64,000 nucleotides of DNA, taken from the NCBI RefSeq assembly GCF_011044995.1, contig NZ_JAAKZW010000015.1, positions 1 through 64,000 on the forward strand, in the 5' to 3' direction. The position numbers and the translations under genes are program-made. Origin of the DNA: Streptomyces mesophilus (GTDB taxonomy: Bacteria; Actinomycetota; Actinomycetes; Streptomycetales; Streptomycetaceae). Shown here in pieces: positions 33,851 to 42,073 of this stretch (the stretch's first letter is position 1; each line of letters opens with the position of its first letter). The notes beneath the pieces are model-generated. The model was not told the DNA's origin and searched no databases. It was given only the letters and a program-made list of their open reading frames with translations.

Positions 33851-34618
33851 TCAGATCACCGGCAACAGCTCCGGCCGCTTGGCCACCCGGCCGTCTCCCG
33901 AGGATCTGCCGCGCAGCCGGCGGCCGAGCCACGGGCCGAGGAAGCCGCCCGCCCAGCGCAGCTCCGCACCCCAGCCGCCCACCGGACCGGCCACGGGCGG
34001 CAACGCCTGCGTCCACGCATCGCTGCTGCCGGGGAGCGCAAGGGCCTGGGCGAGCGACGCGGCGATCCGTTCATGGCCGAGCGGACTGGCATGCAGCCGG
34101 TCCGCGCACCACAGCCGGGCGTCCGTGACCACCTCGTGCACATTGGTCTCGGCGAGGCTCACGCCATGCCGCCGGGCCGCTTCCCGTATGCCGGCATTGA
34201 GCGCCACGACCCGGCCGCCCAGGGGCTTGGCCAGCGGGACGATCCGGGTGATGTCCGGGAAGGTCACGGTCGCCACCCGGGCGCCCTGAGCGGTGAGTGC
34301 GGCGAACATCGCGTCGAGATGGCCGACCACCTCATCGGCGTCGAACTTCGGCCGCAGCAGATCGTTCACGCCGGCCACCACCGTCGCGACATCGGGCTTC
34401 AGCGCCAGCGCCGCATCGAGCTGCAGGGCGCGGACCTGTCCGGCCAGACGTCCTCGTACGGCCAGATTGGCGTACAGGAACTCGGAGTTGAGCCCCGCGA
34501 GCTGCTCGGCGAGCCGGTCCGCGAAGCCCCGCAGGCCAGCGATGTCGTCGCCGTCGCCGACCCCCTCGGTCTGACTGTCACCGAGCGCCACATACCGCCC
34601 GTACACGATGTCACTCAT
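33851..34618 (-). CDS. SGNH/GDSL hydrolase
   Basis: Esterase/lipase-fold protein of 255 residues without a signal peptide. Block I is YVALGDSQTEGVGDGDD (catalytic Ser about 15), block III VVAGVNDLLRP (Asn), and block V CADRLHASPLGHERIA (Asp and His). These four residues define SGNH hydrolases. The C-terminal 60 residues after WTQALPPVAG are Gly/Arg-rich. ATG 34618 overlaps the upstream PadR stop by 8 bases, so PadR and this enzyme form an operon. Substrate unknown. Confidence 0.88.
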   Translation of the reverse strand: MSDIVYGRYVALGDSQTEGVGDGDDIAGLRGFADRLAEQLAGLNSEFLYANLAVRGRLAGQVRALQLDAALALKPDVATVVAGVNDLLRPKFDADEVVGHLDAMFAALTAQGARVATVTFPDITRIVPLAKPLGGRVVALNAGIREAARRHGVSLAETNVHEVVTDARLWCADRLHASPLGHERIAASLAQALALPGSSDAWTQALPPVAGPVGGWGAELRWAGGFLGPWLGRRLRGRSSGDGRVAKRPELLPVI

Positions 34619-35180
34619 GCCGCCCCCCACTCTTACGTGCCTCCAGAATCCCGGCGATGCGCTCGCACCACTCCAGATAGCCCTGCTCGAAGACCAGACC
34701 GCCGAGACAGGTCAGATACGGGCCGATGCGCTCGCCGCCCCGCAGGAACTCCTCCTCGCCAAGCCCCTTGCGGAACTTGAGCAGGAGCGACTCGAAGAGC
34801 TCGATCTTCGCCCGGGCGAATGTCGCCCGCTCGCGCAGCTGGGCGATCACCGGCGCCGTGTCCACGAGATCGCTCGACTGCACCTTGACCGCGAGGTCGT
34901 CGCGGAGCATCGAGGGCTTGGCGGAGGCCGCGGCGAAGCGCTCCAGTTCCGCGAGACCTTCGTCGGTGACCTTGAACAGGCGCTTGTTGGGCCGGGATTC
35001 CTGCACCACTTCGCGGCCGGCCACGAGCCCGTCCGCCTCCAGCTTCGCGAGTTCGGCGTAGAGCTGCTGCGGCAGCGCGTGCCAGAAGTTGGCCACGCCC
35101 AGGTCGAAGGATTTGGCGAGCTGGTAGCCGCTCAGCTCCTCGTCGAGCAGCGCCGCGAGCACCGCATGGCGCAGAGCCAT
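34611..35180 (-). CDS. PadR-family transcriptional regulator
   Basis: Winged-helix regulator of 189 residues. The N-terminal HTH is ALRHAVLAALLDEELSGYQL, FDLGVANFWHALPQQLYAEL and the wing REVVQESRPNKRLFKVTDEG, typical of PadR. The C-terminal helices (AQLRERATFARAKIELFESL) form the dimerisation part. ATG 35180 follows GGGAGCGAT. It overlaps the SGNH gene and is divergent from the SnoaL-like gene. Confidence 0.9.
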   Translation of the reverse strand: MALRHAVLAALLDEELSGYQLAKSFDLGVANFWHALPQQLYAELAKLEADGLVAGREVVQESRPNKRLFKVTDEGLAELERFAAASAKPSMLRDDLAVKVQSSDLVDTAPVIAQLRERATFARAKIELFESLLLKFRKGLGEEEFLRGGERIGPYLTCLGGLVFEQGYLEWCERIAGILEARKSGGRHE

Positions 35181-35221
35181 ATCGCTCCCTCTCCCTCTGT
35201 TGCAGTCACCACCCGTCATGG

Positions 35222-35255
35222 TACTCAAGAATCTGACTATTCCTATACGTGAGTA
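35222..35255. promoter_or_regulatory. Possible operator between PadR and SnoaL-like genes
   Basis: TACTCA at 35222-35227 and TGAGTA at 35250-35255 form a perfect inverted repeat with a 22-base spacer in an unusually AT-rich 35-base stretch of the 98-base divergent gap. Confidence 0.35.
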
Positions 35256-35278
35256 TGCACACGAGCATGGAGGACCCC

Positions 35279-35710
35279 ATGGCCCAGTCGACCCCGTTCC
35301 GCGCCGCCGTCGAGGCGGGCGATCTCGCCGCTCTGGAAGCGCTGTTCACCGAGGACGTCCGGCTGTACAGCCCGGTGAAGTTCCGGCCGTTCGAAGGCCG
35401 CGAGATGGTGCTCGGGCTCTTCGGGGTGCTGCTGCGCACCTTCGAGGACTTCCACTACGTGGGCGAGCTCGAGGGCGCCGCCCGTACGAACGCCGACGAC
35501 GAAACCGCCCCGGCCGAGGCCCTGTTGTTCCGTACGGTCGTCGACGGCAAGCAGGTGCACGGGATGGATCTGCTGCAGTTCGACGAGGACGGGAAGATCA
35601 AGGAGTTCACGGTGATGGTGCGGCCGCAGTCGGCGGCGCAGGCCGTGCAGCAGGCGGTGTACGCGGGCCTGGTCGAGGCGGGTCTGGCGCCGACGCCCGC
35701 GCAGGCCTGA
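35279..35710 (+). CDS. SnoaL-like/NTF2-fold protein
   Basis: Small cytoplasmic protein of 143 residues with the cone-shaped NTF2 fold: FRAAVEAGDLAALEALFTED, EMVLGLFGVLLRTFEDFHYV and LLQFDEDGKIKEFTVMVRP. These proteins are enzymes (isomerase/cyclase) or ligand binders; nothing points to one substrate. ATG 35279 is chosen because GGAGG-acccc precedes it; the GTG at 35249 is less likely. It is divergent from PadR, which may repress it. Confidence 0.85.
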   Translation: MAQSTPFRAAVEAGDLAALEALFTEDVRLYSPVKFRPFEGREMVLGLFGVLLRTFEDFHYVGELEGAARTNADDETAPAEALLFRTVVDGKQVHGMDLLQFDEDGKIKEFTVMVRPQSAAQAVQQAVYAGLVEAGLAPTPAQA

Positions 35711-35773
35711 CCGGGGCCGGTCCGGCGGGTAAATGGCTGAGGGCCGGGCGGCCACGGCGCATAGGATCACGCG

Positions 35774-36742
35774 ATGGATTCCAGCGTCATAGCGCGTGCC
35801 CGCCGGATCGACTGGCGCGCCCAAGTGCGCCGCCCGGCCCGCACCACCCTGCTGCTCACGCTGTTCTGCCTGGTCACCGCGCTGGTCATCGCCATCCCCG
35901 CGGTGCTGCCCAACGCCGGGCCGCGGCTGGGGAGCTTCGTCGAGACCTTCCGCCCGTGGCTCGGGCTCGCGGTCCTGCCGGTGCTGCTTTTCGCCCTGAT
36001 CCGCCGCTCCCCCGCCGTGGCCGCGTCGGCCCTCGTACCGGTCCTGGTCTGGCTGGAGGTCTTCGCCGGGTGGTCCGGCGAGGAGTCGTACGACATCGAA
36101 GTCGTGCAGCACAACGTGAGCGACACGCACGCCGATCCGGCCCGCCTCGCCCGTCATCTCCTGCACAGTCAGGCCGAGTTGATCGCTCTGGAGGAGGTGA
36201 CACCGGCCGCTCGCGAGGACTTCCGTGGCGTCCTGGAAGACACCTATCCGCACCATGCCCACATCGGCACCGTCGACCTCTTCTCCCGCCACCCGCTGAG
36301 CGATGTGCGCCGGGTGGACCTGCGGCCGCCGGGGATCCCGCAGGGCTGGGAGCGGGGTCTGCGCGCGACGGCCCGGCTGCCGCAGGGCGAGACGGCCGTG
36401 TACGTCGCCCATCTGCCGTCCGTACGGTTCCGGGCCACCGGCTTCGGGACGGACCTGCGGGACGCGAGCGCCCGGCTGCTCGGCGAGGCACTCGACCGCG
36501 AACCCCTGGAGCGCGTGCTGCTGCTCGGGGACCTCAACAGCACCACGGACGACCGCGGTCTCGACCCCGTGCTCGACCGGCTCGACGCCCCCGACGAGCG
36601 GTTCGCGTTCAGCTGGCCGAGCTCCCTGCCCGTGGCCCGGATCGACCAAGTGCTCGCCAAGGGCGCGCGCGTGGTCGACGTACGGACGCTGCCCGACACC
36701 GGCAGCGATCATCTGCCGATCGCGGCACGCATCAAATTCTGA
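35774..36742 (+). CDS. Membrane-anchored endonuclease/exonuclease/phosphatase-family protein
   Basis: Protein of 322 residues. Three N-terminal membrane helices (TTLLLTLFCLVTALVIAIPA, WLGLAVLPVLLFALI, VAASALVPVLVWLEVFAGW) are followed by an extracytoplasmic EEP domain: VVQHNVSD, ELIALEEVTPA (metal Glu), YVAHLPSVR (catalytic His), LLLGDLNSTTDDRGL (DxN) and SDHLPIAARI (final DH). All catalytic residues of the fold are present. Family members hydrolyse phosphodiesters in nucleic acids, lipids or sugars. ATG 35774. Confidence 0.87.
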   Translation: MDSSVIARARRIDWRAQVRRPARTTLLLTLFCLVTALVIAIPAVLPNAGPRLGSFVETFRPWLGLAVLPVLLFALIRRSPAVAASALVPVLVWLEVFAGWSGEESYDIEVVQHNVSDTHADPARLARHLLHSQAELIALEEVTPAAREDFRGVLEDTYPHHAHIGTVDLFSRHPLSDVRRVDLRPPGIPQGWERGLRATARLPQGETAVYVAHLPSVRFRATGFGTDLRDASARLLGEALDREPLERVLLLGDLNSTTDDRGLDPVLDRLDAPDERFAFSWPSSLPVARIDQVLAKGARVVDVRTLPDTGSDHLPIAARIKF

Positions 36743-36795
36743 CGAAGCGGATCACATTCCAGGTCTCGGGCGCGCATCGGATTCCGAACCACGGA

Positions 36796-37326
36796 TCACG
36801 CGTGCCGCAGCGGTGTCAGCTGCTCGATGTCGTACCGCGCCCGCAGCTCGGCGATCGCCGTGTCGTCCACCGGTGCGCCCGAACGCAGGAGTTCGAGGAG
36901 TTCCTCGAAGTAGCGCTCGTGGTCGGGCGGCGGCGACGCCTGGAAGAACATCTTCGCCGGGGTGTCCGTGCGGTTGGCGAAGGCGTGCGGGCAGCCGGGC
37001 GGAACGACGATGACCGTGCCCGGCGTTGCCCGTACCGTTCCGGCGCCGCTGAGCGAGCGCCAGTCGCGCCAGTCGTCGGGCGTACGGACGAGGGGTTCGA
37101 AGGCCAGGATGTCCAGTTCGCCGTCCAGGACGTAGAACAGTTCCTCGCTGCGGGTGTGCCGATGCGCGCCCACGTCGAACCCGGGCGGCACGACCACCTC
37201 GAAGCTGGACGCGACGCTGGAGTGCTCCCCGGTCACCTTGAAGGTCACCTCGTGCGCCGGCACCTGCAGGGTGCGCCCCTGCCCGGCCGGAACGAGCAGA
37301 CCGTCGCGCGGGATCGCCGCCGTCAC
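36796..37326 (-). CDS. momA: Cupin-type quinone-forming monooxygenase (MomA-like)
   Basis: Cupin protein of 176 residues. GFDVGAHRHTRSEELFYVLD supplies the first cupin motif (GxxxxxHxHxxxEExxYVLxG) and TVIVVPPGCPHAFANRTDTP the second. In Streptomyces rppA operons the cupin partner (MomA, the SCO1208 homologue) oxidises 1,3,6,8-tetrahydroxynaphthalene to flaviolin; naming follows that context. GTG 37326 overlaps the P450 stop as GTGA (37323-37326). Third gene of the operon rppA-P450-cupin. Confidence 0.8.
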   Translation of the reverse strand: MTAAIPRDGLLVPAGQGRTLQVPAHEVTFKVTGEHSSVASSFEVVVPPGFDVGAHRHTRSEELFYVLDGELDILAFEPLVRTPDDWRDWRSLSGAGTVRATPGTVIVVPPGCPHAFANRTDTPAKMFFQASPPPDHERYFEELLELLRSGAPVDDTAIAELRARYDIEQLTPLRHA

Positions 37327-38549
37327 CAGGTCACCGGCAATCCCTCGGGGCCGCGGATCAACGCGCCGGGGCGCCAGCGCAGTTCGTCCACGGGGACCGC
37401 GAGCGTCAAGTCCGGGAGACGGTCGAGCAGGGTGGAGACGAGCAGTTCGCACTCCAGACGGGCGAGCATGCCGCCCACGCAGTAGTGCGGTCCGTGCCCG
37501 AAGGCCACATGCGGGTTGGGTGAGCGCGTGAAGTCGATCGTGTCGGGGTCGGGGAAGACCTCCGGGTCCCGGTTCGCCGCCAGGTAGGAGACGTAGACCG
37601 CGTCGCCCGCCGCGATATCCACGCCGCTGACCGTGACGTCCTCCAGGGCGATACGGGACAGGCCCACGGAGTTGCGGTGCGGGATGTAGCGCAGGAGCTC
37701 GTCGATGGCGCCCGGGCGCAGGCCGGGGTCCGTGCGCAGCCGGTCCCACAGTTCGGGGCGGCTGAGCAGCAGATAGACCATGTTTCCGGTGTTGTTGGTG
37801 ACGGCTTCGCCGCCGATCTGGATCAGGAGGGCGAGGCCCACGGCCTCGGACTCGCTGATCTCACCGCGTGCGACGGCGGCGGCGAGCAGGCTGGTGACGT
37901 CCTCGCCCGCGGGCTGTGCACGCAGCCGTTCGGCGAAGTACCCGCACATGGCGCGCTTGGCCTCTTCGCTGCGCTCCGCGCCCTCGGCCGAGGACAGGAT
38001 GCGCACGGTCCACTCGTGCATCCGCGGCCGGTCGGCCTCGGGGACGCCCATCACCTCGCACACCACGGCCAGCGGGAACGGTGCGAGGACCCGCTCGGTG
38101 AGGTCCGCCGGCGGACCCTCGGCGAGCAGCGGCTCGATCAGCTCGTCGAGCATCTCCTGGGCGCGGGCACGCAGGCGCTCCACTCCCCTGCTGGTGAACG
38201 CCGGGGCGACCGCGCGGCGCAGCGTGGTGTGGTGCGGCGGGTCCTGGACGCCGACGGCTTCCTTGCTCGGGATGAAGTGCGGTGCGAGCCGGGTGACGTC
38301 GCGGTCCATGACGGCGGCCCGGCCGAACCGCGGGTCGTTGGTGACCGCCTTGACGTCCTCGTGCCGGGTGATCAGCCAGGCCCAGCCCTCGCCGTGCGGC
38401 AGCCGGATCCGGGCGACCGGGCCCTCCCCCATCAACTCGGCGAGTACCGGGTCGAATTCGGTGCCCTTGAGCTCGGGCGCCGGCCACTCCCGTACGGGAG
38501 GAAGTCCGCCCGTGTCCGAGGCCGCCGGCCGTCCCGTGACGGTGGTCAC
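37323..38549 (-). CDS. cyp158A2: CYP158A2-like cytochrome P450 (flaviolin coupling)
   Basis: P450 of 408 residues expected to couple flaviolin oxidatively into dimers and trimers. The heme ligand lies in HVAFGHGPHYCVGGMLAR; the ExxR pair is in AIDELLRYIPHR. In the I-helix, LLIQIGGEAVTNNTG has Ala where most P450s have the conserved Thr, a known feature of CYP158A2. N-terminal LPPVREWPAPELKGTEFDPV is shared with the P450 at 47795. GTG 38549 overlaps the rppA stop (GTGA), with GGGGAGG 9 bases upstream. Redox partners are not encoded here. Confidence 0.88.
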   Translation of the reverse strand: MTTVTGRPAASDTGGLPPVREWPAPELKGTEFDPVLAELMGEGPVARIRLPHGEGWAWLITRHEDVKAVTNDPRFGRAAVMDRDVTRLAPHFIPSKEAVGVQDPPHHTTLRRAVAPAFTSRGVERLRARAQEMLDELIEPLLAEGPPADLTERVLAPFPLAVVCEVMGVPEADRPRMHEWTVRILSSAEGAERSEEAKRAMCGYFAERLRAQPAGEDVTSLLAAAVARGEISESEAVGLALLIQIGGEAVTNNTGNMVYLLLSRPELWDRLRTDPGLRPGAIDELLRYIPHRNSVGLSRIALEDVTVSGVDIAAGDAVYVSYLAANRDPEVFPDPDTIDFTRSPNPHVAFGHGPHYCVGGMLARLECELLVSTLLDRLPDLTLAVPVDELRWRPGALIRGPEGLPVTW

Positions 38550-39592
38550 CGCGACCACCTCCCCAGGGACATCTCGGCGGTGATCCCGGGACCGAATCCG
38601 GCGAGCATTCCGGTGGCCGCCTCGTGGGCGCCGCCCTCGTCGAAGAGCCGCCGCAGCGCGTCCAGGACGACGGCGCTGGCGATATTGCCGTACTCGGTGA
38701 GCGTGGCCCGGCTGAAGCGAAACGCTTCGGGGGCGACGCCGAGGTACTTGCTGAGGTCGTCGAGGATGCGCGGGCCGCCGGCGTGGATGATGTAGAAGTC
38801 CAACTGGGCGGCGTCCCAGCCGTGTTGACCGGCGATCTCCTTGAGCGCCGGGGCGAGCGGCTCCATGGTGCCGGGCACGCGCTTGTCGAGCTGGAAGTGG
38901 AATCCGGTGGCGCGGACCTGGTAGGAGATCCAGTCCTCGGTGTCGGGCACCAGGTAGGAGGCGTTGCGTTCCAGGCTGATGCCGGTGCCTCCGGTGCCGC
39001 GGACGACGGCGGCCGCGATGCCGTCGCCGAAGAGTCCGTTGGAGAGCAGATTGCCGACGCCGAGATCGGCGGGCTGGTAGCACAGCGAGCAGAACTCGCA
39101 GCAGACGATCAGCGCATTGGCCTTCGGGTAGGCCGTGCAGAAGTCGTGGGCCCGGTTGACGGCGGCACCGCCGGCGGCGCAGCCGAGCTGGGCGATGGGG
39201 ATCTGGCGGGTGTCGCTGCGGAACCCCATGCGGTTGATCAGCCAGGCCGTCATCGACGGCATCATGAAGCCGGTGCAGGACACGTAGATGATCACGTCGA
39301 CGTCCTGGGCGCGGATTTCGGCGTCCGCGAGCGCCCTGCGTATGACCTCAGGGACGCGCCGCTTGGCCTCGGCCTCGTAGACGGCGTTGCGGGCCTCGAA
39401 TCCGGGGTGGCGCAGCGTGTCCTCGATCGGCTGGACGATATGCCGCTCCTTGACCCCGGTGTTCTCGATCAGGCGCAGGGCGAGGTCGAGTTGGGGGTGG
39501 TCGGCGTGCAGTTCACGCGCCAGCTCGAGGGTCTGCTCCATGGTGATCACGTGCTCGGGTACGGAGACCGCCGGTCTGCAGATCGTCGCCAT
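38546..39592 (-). CDS. rppA: 1,3,6,8-tetrahydroxynaphthalene synthase (type III PKS)
   Basis: Type III polyketide synthase of 348 residues that condenses five malonyl-CoA to tetrahydroxynaphthalene. The catalytic triad falls exactly at Cys138 (QLGCAAGG), His270 (IIHAGGPRIL) and Asn303 (EYGNIAS), the same numbers as in Streptomyces RppA. VIIYVSCTGFMMPSMTAWLI carries the Cys106 that allows malonyl-CoA as starter. ATG 39592 follows AGAAGGG. First gene of the three-gene pigment operon, divergent from a sulfatase with a large palindrome between them. Confidence 0.95.
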   Translation of the reverse strand: MATICRPAVSVPEHVITMEQTLELARELHADHPQLDLALRLIENTGVKERHIVQPIEDTLRHPGFEARNAVYEAEAKRRVPEVIRRALADAEIRAQDVDVIIYVSCTGFMMPSMTAWLINRMGFRSDTRQIPIAQLGCAAGGAAVNRAHDFCTAYPKANALIVCCEFCSLCYQPADLGVGNLLSNGLFGDGIAAAVVRGTGGTGISLERNASYLVPDTEDWISYQVRATGFHFQLDKRVPGTMEPLAPALKEIAGQHGWDAAQLDFYIIHAGGPRILDDLSKYLGVAPEAFRFSRATLTEYGNIASAVVLDALRRLFDEGGAHEAATGMLAGFGPGITAEMSLGRWSR

Positions 39593-39657
39593 GGGAGGGC
39601 CCTTCTGTGTCGCCGAGGTGCGCGAGATGCGTGCACTCACCATCTCCCCCGGCCCCG

Positions 39658-39687
39658 GGTCGGCCCCCAGTTCAACTGGGCCGAACC
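39658..39687. promoter_or_regulatory. Large palindrome between rppA and sulfatase
   Basis: A core CCCAGTT-c-AACTGGG (39666-39680) sits inside a longer imperfect symmetry whose outer arms are GGTCGG and CCGAACC. It lies in the 115-base divergent gap and is a candidate operator for either gene. Confidence 0.5.
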
Positions 39688-39707
39688 GGTGACGCGCCCG
39701 GCCGCAC

Positions 39708-41993
39708 ATGGCTCTTGTCTTGTCCGCCCCTAAGGCCCACACTGCCGCCGTGCACCGGCCTGAGAGCGCCCCGCGTCCCGCCCCCGGCTCCCCCGACGTC
39801 GTGGTGATCGTCCTCGACGACCTCGGGTTCGCCCAACTGGGCTGCTACGGATCCGACATGGCGACCCCGCACATGGACCGCCTGGCCTCGGGCGGGCTGC
39901 GGTTCAACCGCTTCCATGTCACCGCGATGTGCTCCCCGACCCGGGCGAGCCTGCTGACCGGCCGCAATCACCATGCCGTGGGCATGGGCTTCCTCGTCGA
40001 CCTGCCGATCGCGTATCCCGGCTACACCGCCCGGCTGCCGAAATCCGCGGCCCCGCTGCCCCGCGTCCTGCGCGATGCCGGGTACTCGACGCTGGCCGTC
40101 GGCAAGTGGCATCTGACCCCGCGCTGGGAGCGGACGGCCTCCGGGCCCTTCGACCGCTGGCCGCTGGGCTACGGCTTCGAGCGGTACTACGGCTTTCTGC
40201 AGGGCGACACGAACCATTGGGCGCCCCATCTGGTCCGCGACAACCACTACGCCGAGCCGCCCGCGGGCCCCGATGAGGGCTACCACCTGAGCGAGGACCT
40301 GGCCGACAGTGCGATCCGGATGATCCTCGACCAGCACCAGGCGACCCCCGACAAGCCGTTCTTCCTGTACTTCCCGCTCGGCGCGATGCACGCCCCGCAC
40401 CATGTCGCGCCCTCATGGACCGAGCGCTACCGCGGCCGTTTCGACCAGGGCTGGGAGCGCTGGCGCGAGGAGACCTTCGCCCGGCAGGCGGCAGCGGGCG
40501 TCGTACCTTCCGGGACCACCCTGTCCGAGCGCCCGCCGTGGATCCCCGACTGGCGTGAACTCCCGGCGGACCAGCGGCGGTTGTTCTCCCGTATGCAGGA
40601 GGTGTACGCGGGGTTCCTCAGCCACACCGACGCGCAGATCGGCCGGCTCCTGGACTTCCTGGAGCGGATCGGACGCCTGGACAACACCCTGGTGCTGCTG
40701 CTCTCCGACAACGGGGCGAGCGCGGAGGGCGGGCAGCTCGGCACCCCCAACGAGCACCGCTTCACGGCCCGTTCGGGTGACACCGTGGAGGCCAATCTCG
40801 CCGCGTACGACGACTGGGGCGGGCCCGCCACGTATCCGCACTACGCGTGGGGCTGGGCCTGGGCGGGCAATACGCCGCTGCGGCTGTGGAAGCGCTACAC
40901 CTGGCTGGGCGGCACCCGTGCGCCACTGATCGCGCACTGGCCGCGCCGGATCCATGAACAAGGCGCGCTGCGGGGGCAGTTCGCGCACGCCGTGGACCTG
41001 ATGCCGACGATCCTCGACGCCTGCGGGGTGGCGCGGCCCGGGCAGGTGGACGGAGTGGAGCAGGAGCCGTTCGACGGGCGGAGTCTGTTGGACGTGTTCG
41101 ACGATCCCGAGGCGCCCGCGCCGCGCGGCACGCAGTACTTCGAGATGCTGGGGTCCCGGTCGATCGTGCACGACGGCTGGAAGGCCACCACCGACCATGT
41201 CTCGTACGGGGTGACGGACGAGGAGCGGCTGCTGCCGGGCAGCCGGGACTTCGCGGCCGACCGCTGGTCCCTGTTCCGCTTCGCCGAGGACTTCTCCGAG
41301 GCGCACGATCTGGCCGACGAACACCCGGAGGTTGTGCGGGAGTTGGCGGCGCGCTGGGACGCGGAGGCGGCCGCGAACCAGGTGCTTCCGCTGGACGACC
41401 GGATGCAGGAGCGGCTCAGCGCGATGATCGGTCCTGCCTGGCCGCTGCCCGACCGGGGGGTGTATCTGCCGGGCGGCTCGCCCGTGCACGACGAGGCGCT
41501 GCCCCTGCTCTTCGGCGGGTTCACGCTCACCGCCGACGCCGAGGTGCCGACGGCCGGCGCGCGGGGGGTGCTGTGCGCGCTCGGCGATCTGACCGGCGGC
41601 TTCGTCCTGTACGCCGACGACGCGGGGCGGCTCACCTTCGCCTGCTCACGCGCCGGGGACCTGGACCGGGTGGCGGCACCCGAGCCGCTCGCGCCCGGCC
41701 GGCAGTCAGTCGGCGTCCGCTTCGACGCCGCCACGGGCACGTATGCCCTCCTCGTGGACGAGAAGGAGGTGGCGGGCTGCGCACTCGGCGGCCCGTTCCC
41801 GTTCACCTTCCAGCACGGCGGTACGGGGCTGTGCGTCGGGCGGGACCGGGGACTGCCGGTGGAGGACGGCTATCGGCCGCCGTACCCCTGGACCGGGGTG
41901 CTGCATCAGGTGGTGATCGAGACGCCGCACGGGCGGCGTGCCGCTCGGCGCGCCCTCAAGGACGAGATCGAGGCGGCGATCCACGCGGACTGA
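39708..41993 (+). CDS. Sulfatase (arylsulfatase-type, formylglycine enzyme)
   Basis: Large sulfatase of 761 residues. The N-terminal metal site is [20 protein letters not shown]; the modification motif [12 protein letters not shown] has Cys75, which a formylglycine-generating enzyme would convert. [10 protein letters not shown] and [17 protein letters not shown] complete the active site (Lys/His and Asp-Asn). The C-terminal third ([20 protein letters not shown] and on) is a beta-rich extension of the AtsA-like actinobacterial family. No signal peptide is seen, so it may act in the cytoplasm. ATG 39708 lacks a clear ribosome binding site; GTG 39750 is an alternative. The formylglycine enzyme is not in the window. 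Confidence 0.88.
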   Translation: MALVLSAPKAHTAAVHRPESAPRPAPGSPDVVVIVLDDLGFAQLGCYGSDMATPHMDRLASGGLRFNRFHVTAMCSPTRASLLTGRNHHAVGMGFLVDLPIAYPGYTARLPKSAAPLPRVLRDAGYSTLAVGKWHLTPRWERTASGPFDRWPLGYGFERYYGFLQGDTNHWAPHLVRDNHYAEPPAGPDEGYHLSEDLADSAIRMILDQHQATPDKPFFLYFPLGAMHAPHHVAPSWTERYRGRFDQGWERWREETFARQAAAGVVPSGTTLSERPPWIPDWRELPADQRRLFSRMQEVYAGFLSHTDAQIGRLLDFLERIGRLDNTLVLLLSDNGASAEGGQLGTPNEHRFTARSGDTVEANLAAYDDWGGPATYPHYAWGWAWAGNTPLRLWKRYTWLGGTRAPLIAHWPRRIHEQGALRGQFAHAVDLMPTILDACGVARPGQVDGVEQEPFDGRSLLDVFDDPEAPAPRGTQYFEMLGSRSIVHDGWKATTDHVSYGVTDEERLLPGSRDFAADRWSLFRFAEDFSEAHDLADEHPEVVRELAARWDAEAAANQVLPLDDRMQERLSAMIGPAWPLPDRGVYLPGGSPVHDEALPLLFGGFTLTADAEVPTAGARGVLCALGDLTGGFVLYADDAGRLTFACSRAGDLDRVAAPEPLAPGRQSVGVRFDAATGTYALLVDEKEVAGCALGGPFPFTFQHGGTGLCVGRDRGLPVEDGYRPPYPWTGVLHQVVIETPHGRRAARRALKDEIEAAIHAD

Positions 41994-42073
41994 GGGCCCG
42001 GCGTGAGGGGAGCGGCCGGCCCCGCAGCCGTCTGCGCCGACCGCGTCCGGGTCGCCTGTTCGGCCTACCGCGC

